64,000 bases of DNA from an uncultured Luminiphilus sp. (GTDB taxonomy: Bacteria; Pseudomonadota; Gammaproteobacteria; Pseudomonadales; Halieaceae): positions 1 through 64,000 of the forward strand of contig CALSMP010000020.1 of the NCBI GenBank assembly GCA_943787485.1, given 5' to 3'. A program made the position numbers and the translations under genes. The notes under the pieces were generated by a model. The model was given only the letters and a program-made list of their open reading frames with translations. It did no database searches and was not told the origin of the DNA. Within the stretch, counting starts at the first letter, position 1. Each line of letters begins with the position of its first letter. Below are positions 8,754-16,718 of this stretch, one piece after another.

Positions 8754-10277
8754 ATGAAACTCATAACCCACCTCCTGCCTACCCTACTCTACCTCGTTGT
8801 TACCAGCGCTGGCGCCCACGTGACACAAACTGAGAGCGCAGCCGACACCAAAATCTCATCGAATTACGATGTCGTCATTATGGGAGCGCGAGTCATCGAC
8901 CCTGAAAGCGGTCTAGACGCTGTCCGCCACGTAGGCATACGCAACGGCGGCATCGCGACGGTTACGCAGGATCAAATATCAGGGGCGCAACGCATTGACG
9001 CCGAGGGTCTGGTCTTATCGCCTGGCTTTATCGACCTGCACAGCCATTCCCCGACGCGTCTAGGGCAGCACCTGAGTCTGCTTGACGGCATTACAACCCA
9101 ACTTGACCTAGAGGCTGGTGCTTGGCCGGTTTCTGCTTATGGAGATCACTTCACTGGGGGAGCGCAGCTCAACTTTGGAGCATCCGTCTCCCACGCGTCA
9201 ATCCGCTGGAAGGTCATCAACGGCCTGAACCAGCCCTATATTTTTACCGGAAGAAATCTGGCACAGCTTCCCCTCGAAGCATGGACTACGCCCGCCAGAC
9301 CCGCACAACTCGAAGAGATTCGTCACAGCCTTGAACAGGGTCTTCGGCGGGGGGGCCTCGGCGTTGGCGTGCTGCTTGACTACATGACCAGCGCCATCAG
9401 TGACCAGGAGCTACGCATTATCTTTGAGACCGCAGCATCCTTTAAGCAACCAGTTACAATCCATGTTCGTCGCGGGATGCCAGGGGATTCTGCCGGACTC
9501 GACGAGGTGCTAACACTTGCGCTCGAGACCAAAGCGCCAACGCTGATTTGCCACATTACCCATTCAGCCATGGCCGGGCTGGGGGACTGGCTGGCAAAAA
9601 TTGACGCCGCGAACGAGGCGGGGGCGCAGATTACGACCGAGACCTTGTCCTGGCCCGCTGGCGGGACCGGCATTAACGCCGATGTGTTTCGTCTGCGGGA
9701 CTGGCGCGCAATTTTTGATATCGACTACAGCGACGTACAGTGGGTAGAAACCGGGGAGTGGCTGACGGAAGAGAGTTTCAAGCGCTATCAAAGAGAACAG
9801 CCCCACGGAATGGTGAACCATCACTACGTAAAAGAGACCTGGATTGAACAAGCATTGCAATGGCCAGACATGATTGTCTCCTCTGACGCGCTGCCGGCCA
9901 TGAGTCTGTCCCAAAAAACCAATCCGAACATTGCCGGTACCTACAGTCGCTTGCTGGGCCACTATGCCCGCGACCGCGGGGTGCTGAGCCTCATCGACGC
10001 TATTGGTCGGGCTACGATCAATCCGGCGCGATGGCTGGAAAAATCTTCCCCCGCATTTAAGCGCAAGGGCCGGGTTCAAATCGGAGCCGATGCCGATCTC
10101 GTCCTATTTGATCCGGATCGAATAGCGCCGGGGGCTGCCTACGGTTCCCCCTACCAACCTACCAAAGGCATCCGATGGGTCATTGTGAGCGGCGAAATTA
10201 TCGTCGAGAACGGAAGACGCATTGAAGGGCGCTATCCTGGCAAACGCATTTTCAGCTCATCCCTTGACCGCTCCTGA
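8754..10277 (+). CDS. Secreted D-aminoacylase-like amidohydrolase
   Basis: A 507-residue amidohydrolase-superfamily metalloenzyme with an N-terminal signal peptide (MKLITHLLPTLLYLVVTSAGA). The first metal site is in GFIDLHSHSPTR, later ligands are likely in VTIHVRRGMPGDSAG and LICHITHSAMAG, and a catalytic Asp is probable in SSDALPA. The C-terminus, GADADLVLFDPDRI, is the usual beta-sandwich return strand. This pattern fits N-acyl-D-amino-acid deacylases and related dihydroorotase-like enzymes. Export suggests it hydrolyses N-acyl compounds in the periplasm. It converges on pspC with a 49-base gap. Confidence 0.85.
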   Translation: MKLITHLLPTLLYLVVTSAGAHVTQTESAADTKISSNYDVVIMGARVIDPESGLDAVRHVGIRNGGIATVTQDQISGAQRIDAEGLVLSPGFIDLHSHSPTRLGQHLSLLDGITTQLDLEAGAWPVSAYGDHFTGGAQLNFGASVSHASIRWKVINGLNQPYIFTGRNLAQLPLEAWTTPARPAQLEEIRHSLEQGLRRGGLGVGVLLDYMTSAISDQELRIIFETAASFKQPVTIHVRRGMPGDSAGLDEVLTLALETKAPTLICHITHSAMAGLGDWLAKIDAANEAGAQITTETLSWPAGGTGINADVFRLRDWRAIFDIDYSDVQWVETGEWLTEESFKRYQREQPHGMVNHHYVKETWIEQALQWPDMIVSSDALPAMSLSQKTNPNIAGTYSRLLGHYARDRGVLSLIDAIGRATINPARWLEKSSPAFKRKGRVQIGADADLVLFDPDRIAPGAAYGSPYQPTKGIRWVIVSGEIIVENGRRIEGRYPGKRIFSSSLDRS

Positions 10278-10326
10278 AGTGCCCCCTTGGGCGGCCGAAG
10301 CGTCCGCTGAGGTTGGGTGAGACCTA

Positions 10327-10782
10327 TCAGAGCCGCGAGAACTCCCGATTCAAATCATAGCGCCGGGATGTCACGTAGCGCTCCATGGACTCCACCCGAC
10401 CGAGTGCCTCATTCAAGCGCTCTTGGGCTTTGCGCAACCGATCCGAGGGCGCGTCGGGGTAATGGAACACCGTGCGCTTGCGGTAAGTATGGCGATCTTC
10501 ATCGTATTCCATCGTCACTTCTATATCCGCACTCTCGTCCCATTGTGAGGGGCGTGGCGCCAGCAAAAACCATGCGACAACGTAGGCCCAAAACGCCAGC
10601 GAGCCGGTGAAGATCAGCATCGCTGTGGCGCCAAGTCTTACCATCCAGGTCGCGACACCCCAGTGATCGGCCAGACCCGCACAGACACCGCCAACCCATC
10701 CAGCCGATCGGTTGCGGTAAAGATCCATACCCCACCCACGCCTGCGGTTGGCCGCAAATCCTGGTCTTGAATTCCGTCTCAT
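10327..10782 (-). CDS. pspC: Phage-shock protein C (PspC domain)
   Basis: A 151-residue inner-membrane protein. The PspC domain appears as DLYRNRSAGWVGGVCAGLADHWG followed by a long hydrophobic segment around LIFTGSLAFWAYVVAWFLLAP, and ends in a charged helical tail, RLRKAQERLNEAL. In the Psp response PspB and PspC sense membrane damage and pull PspA off PspF. The start at 10782 is chosen because its ATG overlaps the pspB stop (ATGA) and has GAGGGGAGA upstream. It is the last gene of the psp operon. Confidence 0.93.
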   Translation of the reverse strand: MRRNSRPGFAANRRRGWGMDLYRNRSAGWVGGVCAGLADHWGVATWMVRLGATAMLIFTGSLAFWAYVVAWFLLAPRPSQWDESADIEVTMEYDEDRHTYRKRTVFHYPDAPSDRLRKAQERLNEALGRVESMERYVTSRRYDLNREFSRL

Positions 10783-11027
10783 GATTCTCCCCTCGTGTGT
10801 TCCTGCTGCTTCCAATTTGGATGATCTGCCTCGAGAATCGCTTCCAACGACACGATACGTTCGTTGAGCTTATCAACCGTCACCAACATGGTATCTATCG
10901 ATTCACGATCATCATCACTCAAACTTCGGCTGGAGCGACTGACGCTCCGGTAGTGCATGACAATCCAGATGGGTGCAACGATGACCATAAACAGCACCAT
11001 CGGCACAAAGAAAAACTCAAGTCCCAT
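10779..11027 (-). CDS. pspB: Phage-shock protein B
   Basis: An 82-residue protein with one N-terminal membrane helix (FFFVPMVLFMVIVAPIWIVM), the HYRS basic turn and a coiled-coil tail ending LEAILEADHPNW. The tail matches the end of E. coli PspB closely. It forms the membrane sensor with PspC. It follows pspA on the minus strand and its stop overlaps the pspC start, indicating translational coupling. Confidence 0.95.
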   Translation of the reverse strand: MGLEFFFVPMVLFMVIVAPIWIVMHYRSVSRSSRSLSDDDRESIDTMLVTVDKLNERIVSLEAILEADHPNWKQQEHTRGES

Positions 11028-11105
11028 AATGTGGCTCCCTGCCAGCTAACGTCCTAAGCGTCAGTGTAAAGCGACCCGAGGCTGCTTTCATCCCTGAGCA
11101 CGGTG

Positions 11106-11783
11106 TCATTTTACCGACCCCTTTTCCTTGGCCATTGACTCGCGGAGCCGATCAAGTTCTTCGGATAACCACTCGTCCTGTTGCAGCGCCTCAATCTCCG
11201 CGGCAAGGTTACCCTCTCGCCCTAAATCCATGGCCTCCAACTCCCCTTCCAGGTTGTCCATCCGACGCTCAAACTTGTCAAATTTATTGAAAGCCTGATC
11301 GAGCTCACTTCGATTGACCTGACGCTTGACCGCCATTCTCGACTCAACTGTCTTTGATCGCATCAACAGCGCCTTCTGCTTTGCCTTTGCGTCCGACAGT
11401 TTTTGCTGCAACTGACTGACTTCCTCATTGAGCTGATCGATATGATCATCCGTTGCGGCGAGCTCAGTGGCCACGACATCTAGCTCTTGCTCAATAACAC
11501 GCTTTTCTTGAAGCGCAGCCCTAGCCAAGTCTTCACGGCCTTTACTGATAGCAAGCTTCGCCTTGTCTTCCCAAGCCGATGCCTCCAGCGCAATTTGGCC
11601 GCGCTTGCGCTCTGCCGTCTTTCGGTCGGCGAGGATCCTGGCCGAGGAGCTACGCACCTCGACCAAGGTATCCTCCATCTCCTGAATAATCAGACGAATC
11701 ATTTTTTCCGGGTCCTCCGCACTGTCAAGCAGTGCGTTGATATTCGAATTAATGATGTCCGACATGCGTGAAAAGATACTCAT
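11106..11783 (-). CDS. pspA: Phage-shock protein A
   Basis: A 225-residue coiled-coil protein of the PspA/ESCRT-III family. It starts MSIFSRMSDIINSNINALLD with the amphipathic membrane-binding helix, continues with DPEKMIRLIIQEMEDTLVEV and runs as almost unbroken heptads to the end. It should inhibit PspF when free and coat damaged inner membrane when released. It begins two bases after the stop of the 65-residue membrane gene, whose last codons carry its ribosome site (AAGGGAGAA), so the two are translationally linked. Confidence 0.96.
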   Translation of the reverse strand: MSIFSRMSDIINSNINALLDSAEDPEKMIRLIIQEMEDTLVEVRSSSARILADRKTAERKRGQIALEASAWEDKAKLAISKGREDLARAALQEKRVIEQELDVVATELAATDDHIDQLNEEVSQLQQKLSDAKAKQKALLMRSKTVESRMAVKRQVNRSELDQAFNKFDKFERRMDNLEGELEAMDLGREGNLAAEIEALQQDEWLSEELDRLRESMAKEKGSVK

Positions 11784-11785
11784 GA

Positions 11786-11983
11786 TTATTCTCCCTTAAT
11801 GTCGGCGGCGCCCAGATGACCGCCGCCCTCCATCACACGTCCGAGCCAATACGACAGCTCTATTCCGGCAGCGAGGGCAGCAAAGGTCGCCGCGCCCGCC
11901 GCGACTCCCGCCATCAGTGCAATCTCGCTGCAAAGAAACAAAACCACTGTGTAAACCGCAAACCGCTCGTCGATCGCATCCAT
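11786..11983 (-). CDS. Small membrane protein leading the psp operon
   Basis: A 65-residue protein that I do not recognise from the classic Psp set. It has two short hydrophobic segments, one around YTVVLFLCSEIALMAGVAAG and one around AAGIELSYWLGRV, then a Gly-rich polar tail. Support for a real gene: AAAGGAG lies about ten bases before its ATG, it is the first reading frame after the sigma-54 promoter, and its end carries the pspA ribosome site. A PspD- or PspG-like accessory membrane role is only a guess from position. Confidence 0.72.
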   Translation of the reverse strand: MDAIDERFAVYTVVLFLCSEIALMAGVAAGAATFAALAAGIELSYWLGRVMEGGGHLGAADIKGE

Positions 11984-12069
11984 TCTTTGGTACTCCTTTC
12001 AATCCATTGATCAGTGGGCGTCATGCCCTTCGAGGAACTGGCCAACCCAGCGCCTTCACATTAGGTATT

Positions 12070-12084
12070 GCGATTCGCGTGCCA
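12070..12084 (-). promoter_or_regulatory. Sigma-54 promoter of the psp operon
   Basis: On the minus strand the sequence reads TGGCACG-CGAA-TCGC. The -24 element matches the consensus TGGCACG exactly, and the -12 element TCGC differs from TTGC at one base. The invariant GG and GC are correctly spaced. Transcription would begin near 12058, about 75 bases before the 65-residue gene. PspF, encoded divergently, is the expected activator. Confidence 0.8.
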
Positions 12085-12138
12085 AAACGAAAATGTTCAT
12101 TTAATTCATAGGGTTATTGTTCTAGAGCCCGGGGCAAG

Positions 12139-12205
12139 ACCATAAAGATGGTGTTTTTAACCATAGTAAAGTGGTTTTAATTACCCTTTATTGGTATTTT
12201 AAACC
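12139..12205. promoter_or_regulatory. Three phased dyads, probable PspF enhancer sites
   Basis: Three inverted repeats of an ACC...GGT type occur in a row: ACCAT-aaag-ATGGT (12139-12152), AACCA-N8-TGGTT (12059+100 to 12176, i.e. 12159-12176) and TACC-N7-GGTA (12082+100 to 12196, i.e. 12182-12196). Their centres are about 22 bases apart, two turns of DNA, and lie roughly 87, 109 and 131 bases upstream of the predicted psp start. That is where PspF enhancers sit in E. coli. A further AACC at 12202-12205 touches the pspF start, so the same sites could give negative autoregulation of pspF. Confidence 0.65.
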
Positions 12206-12207
12206 AT

Positions 12208-13221
12208 ATGAGAACAGCACCTCAAACCATGATTGGTCAGTCACCCGCGTTGACTGCCGCCCTTGATCACCTGTCATTGTTAGCAGGCATCGACCGGCCC
12301 GTTCTTATTATTGGTGAACGCGGAACAGGAAAAGAGCTGGCCGCGGAGCGACTGCACTTCCTTTCACCTCGCTGGTCCGAGGCCTTCGTCAAGATCAACT
12401 GCGGTGCTATCGCTGAAACACTGCTCGAAAGCGAGCTTTTCGGCCATGAAGCCGGTTCATTTACCGGGGCAACCAAACAACACATTGGCCGTTTTGAACG
12501 CGCCGATGGCGGCAGTCTTTTCCTGGATGAGCTCGGCACCATGTCCTTGCGGCTCCAGGAAAAATTGCTCCGACTTATTGAATATGGTGAATTTGAGCGA
12601 GTCGGTGGACAGAAGACACTGAAGGTTGATGTCAGAGTGATAGGGGCCACCAATGCGGACCTGCCGAGAATGGCTGACGCAGGTGAGTTCCGCTGGGACC
12701 TGCTGGACCGATTAAGTTTTGACGTGGTCACCCTACCGCCACTGCGAGAGCGCCGCGAAGACATCGCCGAGTTGGCCAATCATTTTGCGGTTCGTTTTGT
12801 CTCTGAACTCGGCTGGGATTTTTTCCCGGGATTTTCCACGAAGGCTCTCGAGCTGCTTGAAGCCCACCCATGGCACGGCAACATACGGGAACTCAAAAAT
12901 GCCGTCGAACGCTCACTATTTCGCTGGGGACAGCAGGACGCGGAGGTCGATGCGCTCACACTGGATGCGTTTAGCCCACAACAGACCGCGATCAACCCAG
13001 ACGAAAAGCATTCCCCCAACGACCAAAACCCTAATACCAATGACTGGCCGATTGATCTTCGATCAAACCTCGCTACGCTAGAGAGGGATCTTGCGATTCG
13101 AGCTCTGACCGAGGCACAGTACAGCCAGCGTAAGGCCGCCACCCTGCTGGGCCTTTCCTATGACCAGATGCGCAGCGTAGTCCGCAAACACAAACTGCAG
13201 GTCAGGCTCAAAAGCACCTAA
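12208..13221 (+). CDS. pspF: PspF, sigma-54 activator of the phage-shock operon
   Basis: A 337-residue bacterial enhancer-binding protein with no receiver or sensor domain, as in PspF. The AAA+ domain has Walker A GERGTGKE, the loop GSFTGA in place of the usual GAFTGA, Walker B GGSLFLDELG, and LPPLRERREDI. The C-terminal Fis-type helix-turn-helix is QRKAATLLGLSYDQMRSVVRK. It would be held inactive by PspA and drive the divergent psp operon. The ATG at 12208 lacks a clear ribosome site; an ATG at 12229 is an alternative. Confidence 0.94.
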   Translation: MRTAPQTMIGQSPALTAALDHLSLLAGIDRPVLIIGERGTGKELAAERLHFLSPRWSEAFVKINCGAIAETLLESELFGHEAGSFTGATKQHIGRFERADGGSLFLDELGTMSLRLQEKLLRLIEYGEFERVGGQKTLKVDVRVIGATNADLPRMADAGEFRWDLLDRLSFDVVTLPPLRERREDIAELANHFAVRFVSELGWDFFPGFSTKALELLEAHPWHGNIRELKNAVERSLFRWGQQDAEVDALTLDAFSPQQTAINPDEKHSPNDQNPNTNDWPIDLRSNLATLERDLAIRALTEAQYSQRKAATLLGLSYDQMRSVVRKHKLQVRLKST

Positions 13222-13396
13222 CCCGATAGGGTTGCAGTGCCCTGAGTCTCTAGGCGAAACGTATTTCCGTTGCTACCCTAGCAACTTCATCTTCATCGCC
13301 AAACCAAAGTGTTTTAAGGCCTGTCGATGGGCGTTCAACCAGTCAACATAAGCCGAGTCGCTCGAAGCTGGCCGGAGAAAAAAGAGGTCCTAGATC

Positions 13397-14861
13397 ATGT
13401 CCCTATCCCTATCGGACAACACGCTGTTTCGCACCGAGTGTTACATCAACGGTCAGTGGTGCAGTGCTGAATCGAGCGCCAGACTTGCGATCAAAAATCC
13501 GGCAACCGGCGATGTTATTGCCGAGGTAGCTAAGGTTGGGGCTGAAGAAACCCGTCGCGCTATCGAGGCGGCCGAAACCGCCATGACCGCTTGGCGAGCG
13601 GTGCCCGCCAAACAGCGCGCTTCGATATTGCGGAACTGGTTTAACTTGGTGATGGAAAATCAGGAAGACCTCGCGCGCATCATGACGGTTGAACAAGGCA
13701 AGACCCTCGCCGAGTCGCGGGGCGAAGTAGCCTATGGGGCTTCCTACATCGAATGGTTCGCCGAGCAAGCCAAGCGCATCGACGGGGGACGTGATCCCCG
13801 CGCCGGGCCCCGATAAGCGAATCATATGCATCAAACAGCCCGTCGGGGTGTGTGCTGCGATTACCCCCTGGAATTTTCCAAACGCCATGATCACCCGAAA
13901 AGCAGCCCCTGCCCTCGCCGCCGGCTGCACCATTGTCATCAAACCGGCGAGCGAGACCCCGCTCTCGGCCCTCGCCCTGGCAGAACTCGCCGAGCGCGCA
14001 GGCATCCCTGCCGGCGTGCTCAACGTCGTGGTCGGTAGCTCGAGTGAGATTGGTGGTGAGCTCACCAGCAACCCGGTGGTTCGCAAACTATCTTTTACCG
14101 GCTCTACCCCGGTCGGCAAATTGCTCGAGGCCCAGTGCGCCGCCACCATGAAGAAGACCTCCATGGAGCTTGGTGGCAATGCGCCCTTTATTGTCTTCGA
14201 CGACGCCAATATCGACGCGGCGGTACAAGGTGCGCTGATTTCAAAATACCGCAACAGTGGGCAAACCTGCGTTTGTTCGAACCGGCTGCTAGTGCAAGCG
14301 AGTATTGCTGAAGAATTCACCGCTCGTTTGGCGAAGGCGACTGCAGAACTCACGTTGGGAAATGGCCTAGAAGAAGGAGTCAATCTTGGGCCGTTGGTCA
14401 ACGAGCAGGCCGTTGCGGATGTTGATTCGCTGGTAAAGCAGACCGTTGCCGCGGGTGCGACTCTCATTATGGGTGGCGCGCCAAGTGCGTTGGGACCCTG
14501 TTTTTACACCCCCACCATATTGACCAACGTAACCCCCGAGATGGCGGTTTTCCGCAACGAAATTTTTGGCCCGGTCGCCCCCATCGTAACCTTCAATGAT
14601 GAAGCCGAGGCGATTGCACTGGCCAACGATACTGAATTTGGCCTGGCCAGCTATTTTTACACGCGAGACATCGGGCGCGTCTGGCGGGTTGCGGAAGCTC
14701 TGGAATACGGGATCGTCGGCATCAACGAAGGGATTATTTCCAACGAAATGGCACCCTTTGGCGGCGTCAAAGAGTCTGGCTCCGGACGAGAGGGCTCCAA
14801 GTACGGGATGGATGACTATCTGGAGATTAAATATATGCTCATGGGCGGTCTCGATCGGTGA
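13397..14861 (+). pseudogene. gabD: Succinate-semialdehyde dehydrogenase, one frameshift
   Basis: An NAD(P)-dependent aldehyde dehydrogenase of the GabD type, which oxidises succinate semialdehyde at the end of GABA breakdown. It starts at an ATG with AGAGG upstream. The first part reads to RIDGG and the second picks up at [11 protein letters not shown]; removing one G from GGGGG at 13784-13788 joins them into a protein of about 487 residues. Catalytic residues are present: [10 protein letters not shown] (Asn), [11 protein letters not shown] (Glu) and [10 protein letters not shown] (Cys). With no other damage, this is probably functional or misread. Neighbouring aminotransferases fit an omega-amino-acid pathway. 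Confidence 0.85.
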
Positions 14862-15093
14862 GGCTCGCCATACTCTGGATATCCTCTGAAAAACCGAAAG
14901 TACAGCACCACAGACAATGATGCTGTGCTGGATCAGTATGATGACTTATACGACATCGAAGACCCGATGACGGTGGCAGCACCTTATTCGGCACCGACAC
15001 CGGGTCCGACATTACCTGGCCTGCCACTGTGTCTGCTGGCGCTTAGGACGCCTCGGTTAGAGTGGAGACGTTTGGCCTAGCCCTGGCGGCGAC

Positions 15094-16437
15094 TCAGATA
15101 AGTTTCTGCGCCGTCGCCATGTCAAGCGTGTCTGTCAAAGCCCCTGACAACTTATCGATGATCTCGTCAACGTGGTCGTTTTGAATAATCAGCGGCGGGC
15201 AGAGCGCAATACGATTACCGCCTAGTGGGCGCACAATAAGCCCACGTTCCTCTGCTGCTTTCGCACAGAACTGGCCGACTTTCATGCCCTCAAAAGGCTG
15301 CTTACTGTCTTTATCCGCAACCAACTCCAACGCGCCCAGCAATCCGACCGCCGACACCTCACCAACCAGCGGATGATCCGCAAACTCCCCCAACCGCTTG
15401 CCCATGTAGCTTCCCACCTCTGCAGCATGATCGAATAGCCGATCACGGGCATAAATATCGAGGACCTTGCTGGCGACAGCACAACCCAGAGGGTGACCGC
15501 TATAAGTATAGCCATGGCCAAAGACACCCATATCGGATGCAGGGCCTGCGATCGCGTCCGCGATATCACCACTCACCAGTGCAGCAGATAAAGGCACATA
15601 AGCCGAGGTAAGCGCCTTCGCACAGGCCATCATCTTGGGCTTGAGATTGTATTTATCGGCGCCGAAGGCGGCCCCCAATCGGCCAAATCCACAGATCACC
15701 TCGTCATCCCACAGCATGATGCCGTATTTATCCAGTACCGCCTGAATAGCATCAAAATAGCCCTCTGGAGGGACAATCACCCCACCAGCACCGTTTACCG
15801 GCTCAGCAATCATCGCCGCTATGGTCTCCGGGCCCTCTTCGATGATCAGGGCCTCTAACTCGCGGGCGCGACGGGCGACAAAATCCGCTTCGGTTTCACC
15901 GTCTTCAGCGCAACGGTAATAGTGAGGGGCACCGGTTCGAAGCACGCCGAGCGCATCAAAGGGCAGCTGGAAATGAGTGTGATTAGGGGGCAGTCCTGTT
16001 AACGCCGCTGAAGCCACGGTGACCCCGTGGTATCCCTTCTCCCGTGCAATAATTTTGACGCGCTCGGGCTGGCCGGTCGCCACCGCGTAATAACGGATGA
16101 GCTTGACCAGGGTATCGTTAGCATCGGACCCGGAGGCTCCTAGAAAAACCCGCGCATCATCAACGGGGGCCATAGCCGCGAGTTTGTCGGCCAGCTCAAT
16201 AGCCGCCGGGTGGGTCTTTCCACCAAACATATGGCTAAAGCTGAGATCCCGCATTTGCCGCTCGGCAACCTCAATAATTTCCTCATTGCCATACCCGAGG
16301 GATGTGCACCACAGCCCGGCCATACCCTCAAGGTATTGCTTGCCGTTATGGTCATAGATATAAGGCCCCTCCCCGCGCGCAACAATCATGGTCTCGGTTG
16401 CCGAAGGGTTGGTAGTGGGATAAATCATCGCAGTCAT
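15094..16437 (-). CDS. Class III aminotransferase (omega-amino acid or amine type)
   Basis: A 447-residue fold-type I PLP enzyme of the omega-aminotransferase class. The cofactor region is GASGSDANDTLVKLIRYY, the Asp/Glu pair is in IMLWDDEVICGFGRLG (WDDEV replaces the more common FDEV), and the Schiff-base Lys is in ACAKALTSAYVPLSA. YTYSGHPLGCAVA is a typical class motif. Members use GABA, putrescine, beta-alanine or aromatic amines with pyruvate, and the sequence does not decide which. It lies downstream of the aldehyde dehydrogenase and kinase genes on the same strand, convergent with gabD. Confidence 0.88.
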   Translation of the reverse strand: MTAMIYPTTNPSATETMIVARGEGPYIYDHNGKQYLEGMAGLWCTSLGYGNEEIIEVAERQMRDLSFSHMFGGKTHPAAIELADKLAAMAPVDDARVFLGASGSDANDTLVKLIRYYAVATGQPERVKIIAREKGYHGVTVASAALTGLPPNHTHFQLPFDALGVLRTGAPHYYRCAEDGETEADFVARRARELEALIIEEGPETIAAMIAEPVNGAGGVIVPPEGYFDAIQAVLDKYGIMLWDDEVICGFGRLGAAFGADKYNLKPKMMACAKALTSAYVPLSAALVSGDIADAIAGPASDMGVFGHGYTYSGHPLGCAVASKVLDIYARDRLFDHAAEVGSYMGKRLGEFADHPLVGEVSAVGLLGALELVADKDSKQPFEGMKVGQFCAKAAEERGLIVRPLGGNRIALCPPLIIQNDHVDEIIDKLSGALTDTLDMATAQKLI

Positions 16438-16480
16438 GGCGGACCCCTTGGTTTAATAACGCCGGTAAATTAGCGCAGGC

Positions 16481-16493
16481 GGTAAAGTTTACC
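16481..16493. promoter_or_regulatory. Palindrome GGTAAAGTTTACC before the aminotransferase
   Basis: A 13-base palindrome with one central base lies 44 bases upstream of the aminotransferase start at 16437. A second half-site GGTAAA occurs at 16463-16468. This could be an operator, but no regulator gene lies beside it. Confidence 0.35.
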
Positions 16494-16521
16494 AATCCCC
16501 AGAAAGGGTAGCTGTTAGCCG

Positions 16522-16713
16522 CTACTGCGCCTTATTTTTTTCTTTACCACATCGCTTGCAGCGGTAGCGAGTTATCAATTCGCCGCGATGCACCGCAAAG
16601 GGATCAGTGTTTACGATCTGCCATTTGTGGTGGCCGTTTCGGCACAGGGTCAAGTCCGCCGCTTTTTTTGTTGATCCCGCTCGACGCCCTGGAAACTGTA
16701 TGACCTCTGTCAT
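16522..16713 (-). CDS. Small zinc-ribbon-like protein
   Basis: A 63-residue basic protein that I do not recognise. It has C24 followed by H28/H29, then C52-x2-C55 (RYRCKRCGKEK), enough for one zinc-ribbon or treble-clef-like site. The start is five bases after the stop of the glycerol kinase gene, implying cotranslation. Candidate roles are RNA or protein binding, without evidence. Confidence 0.6.
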   Translation of the reverse strand: MTEVIQFPGRRAGSTKKAADLTLCRNGHHKWQIVNTDPFAVHRGELITRYRCKRCGKEKNKAQ

Positions 16714-16718
16714 TCTAA

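Noticed and set aside
12131-12207. Separate sigma-70 promoter for pspF
   Set aside because: The AT-rich stretch offers several weak -10-like hexamers but none with a fitting -35 at proper spacing.
13409-14467. 352-codon open frame on the minus strand across gabD
   Set aside because: It runs opposite a clear dehydrogenase with all catalytic motifs and has no recognisable domain; long antisense frames are common at this base composition.
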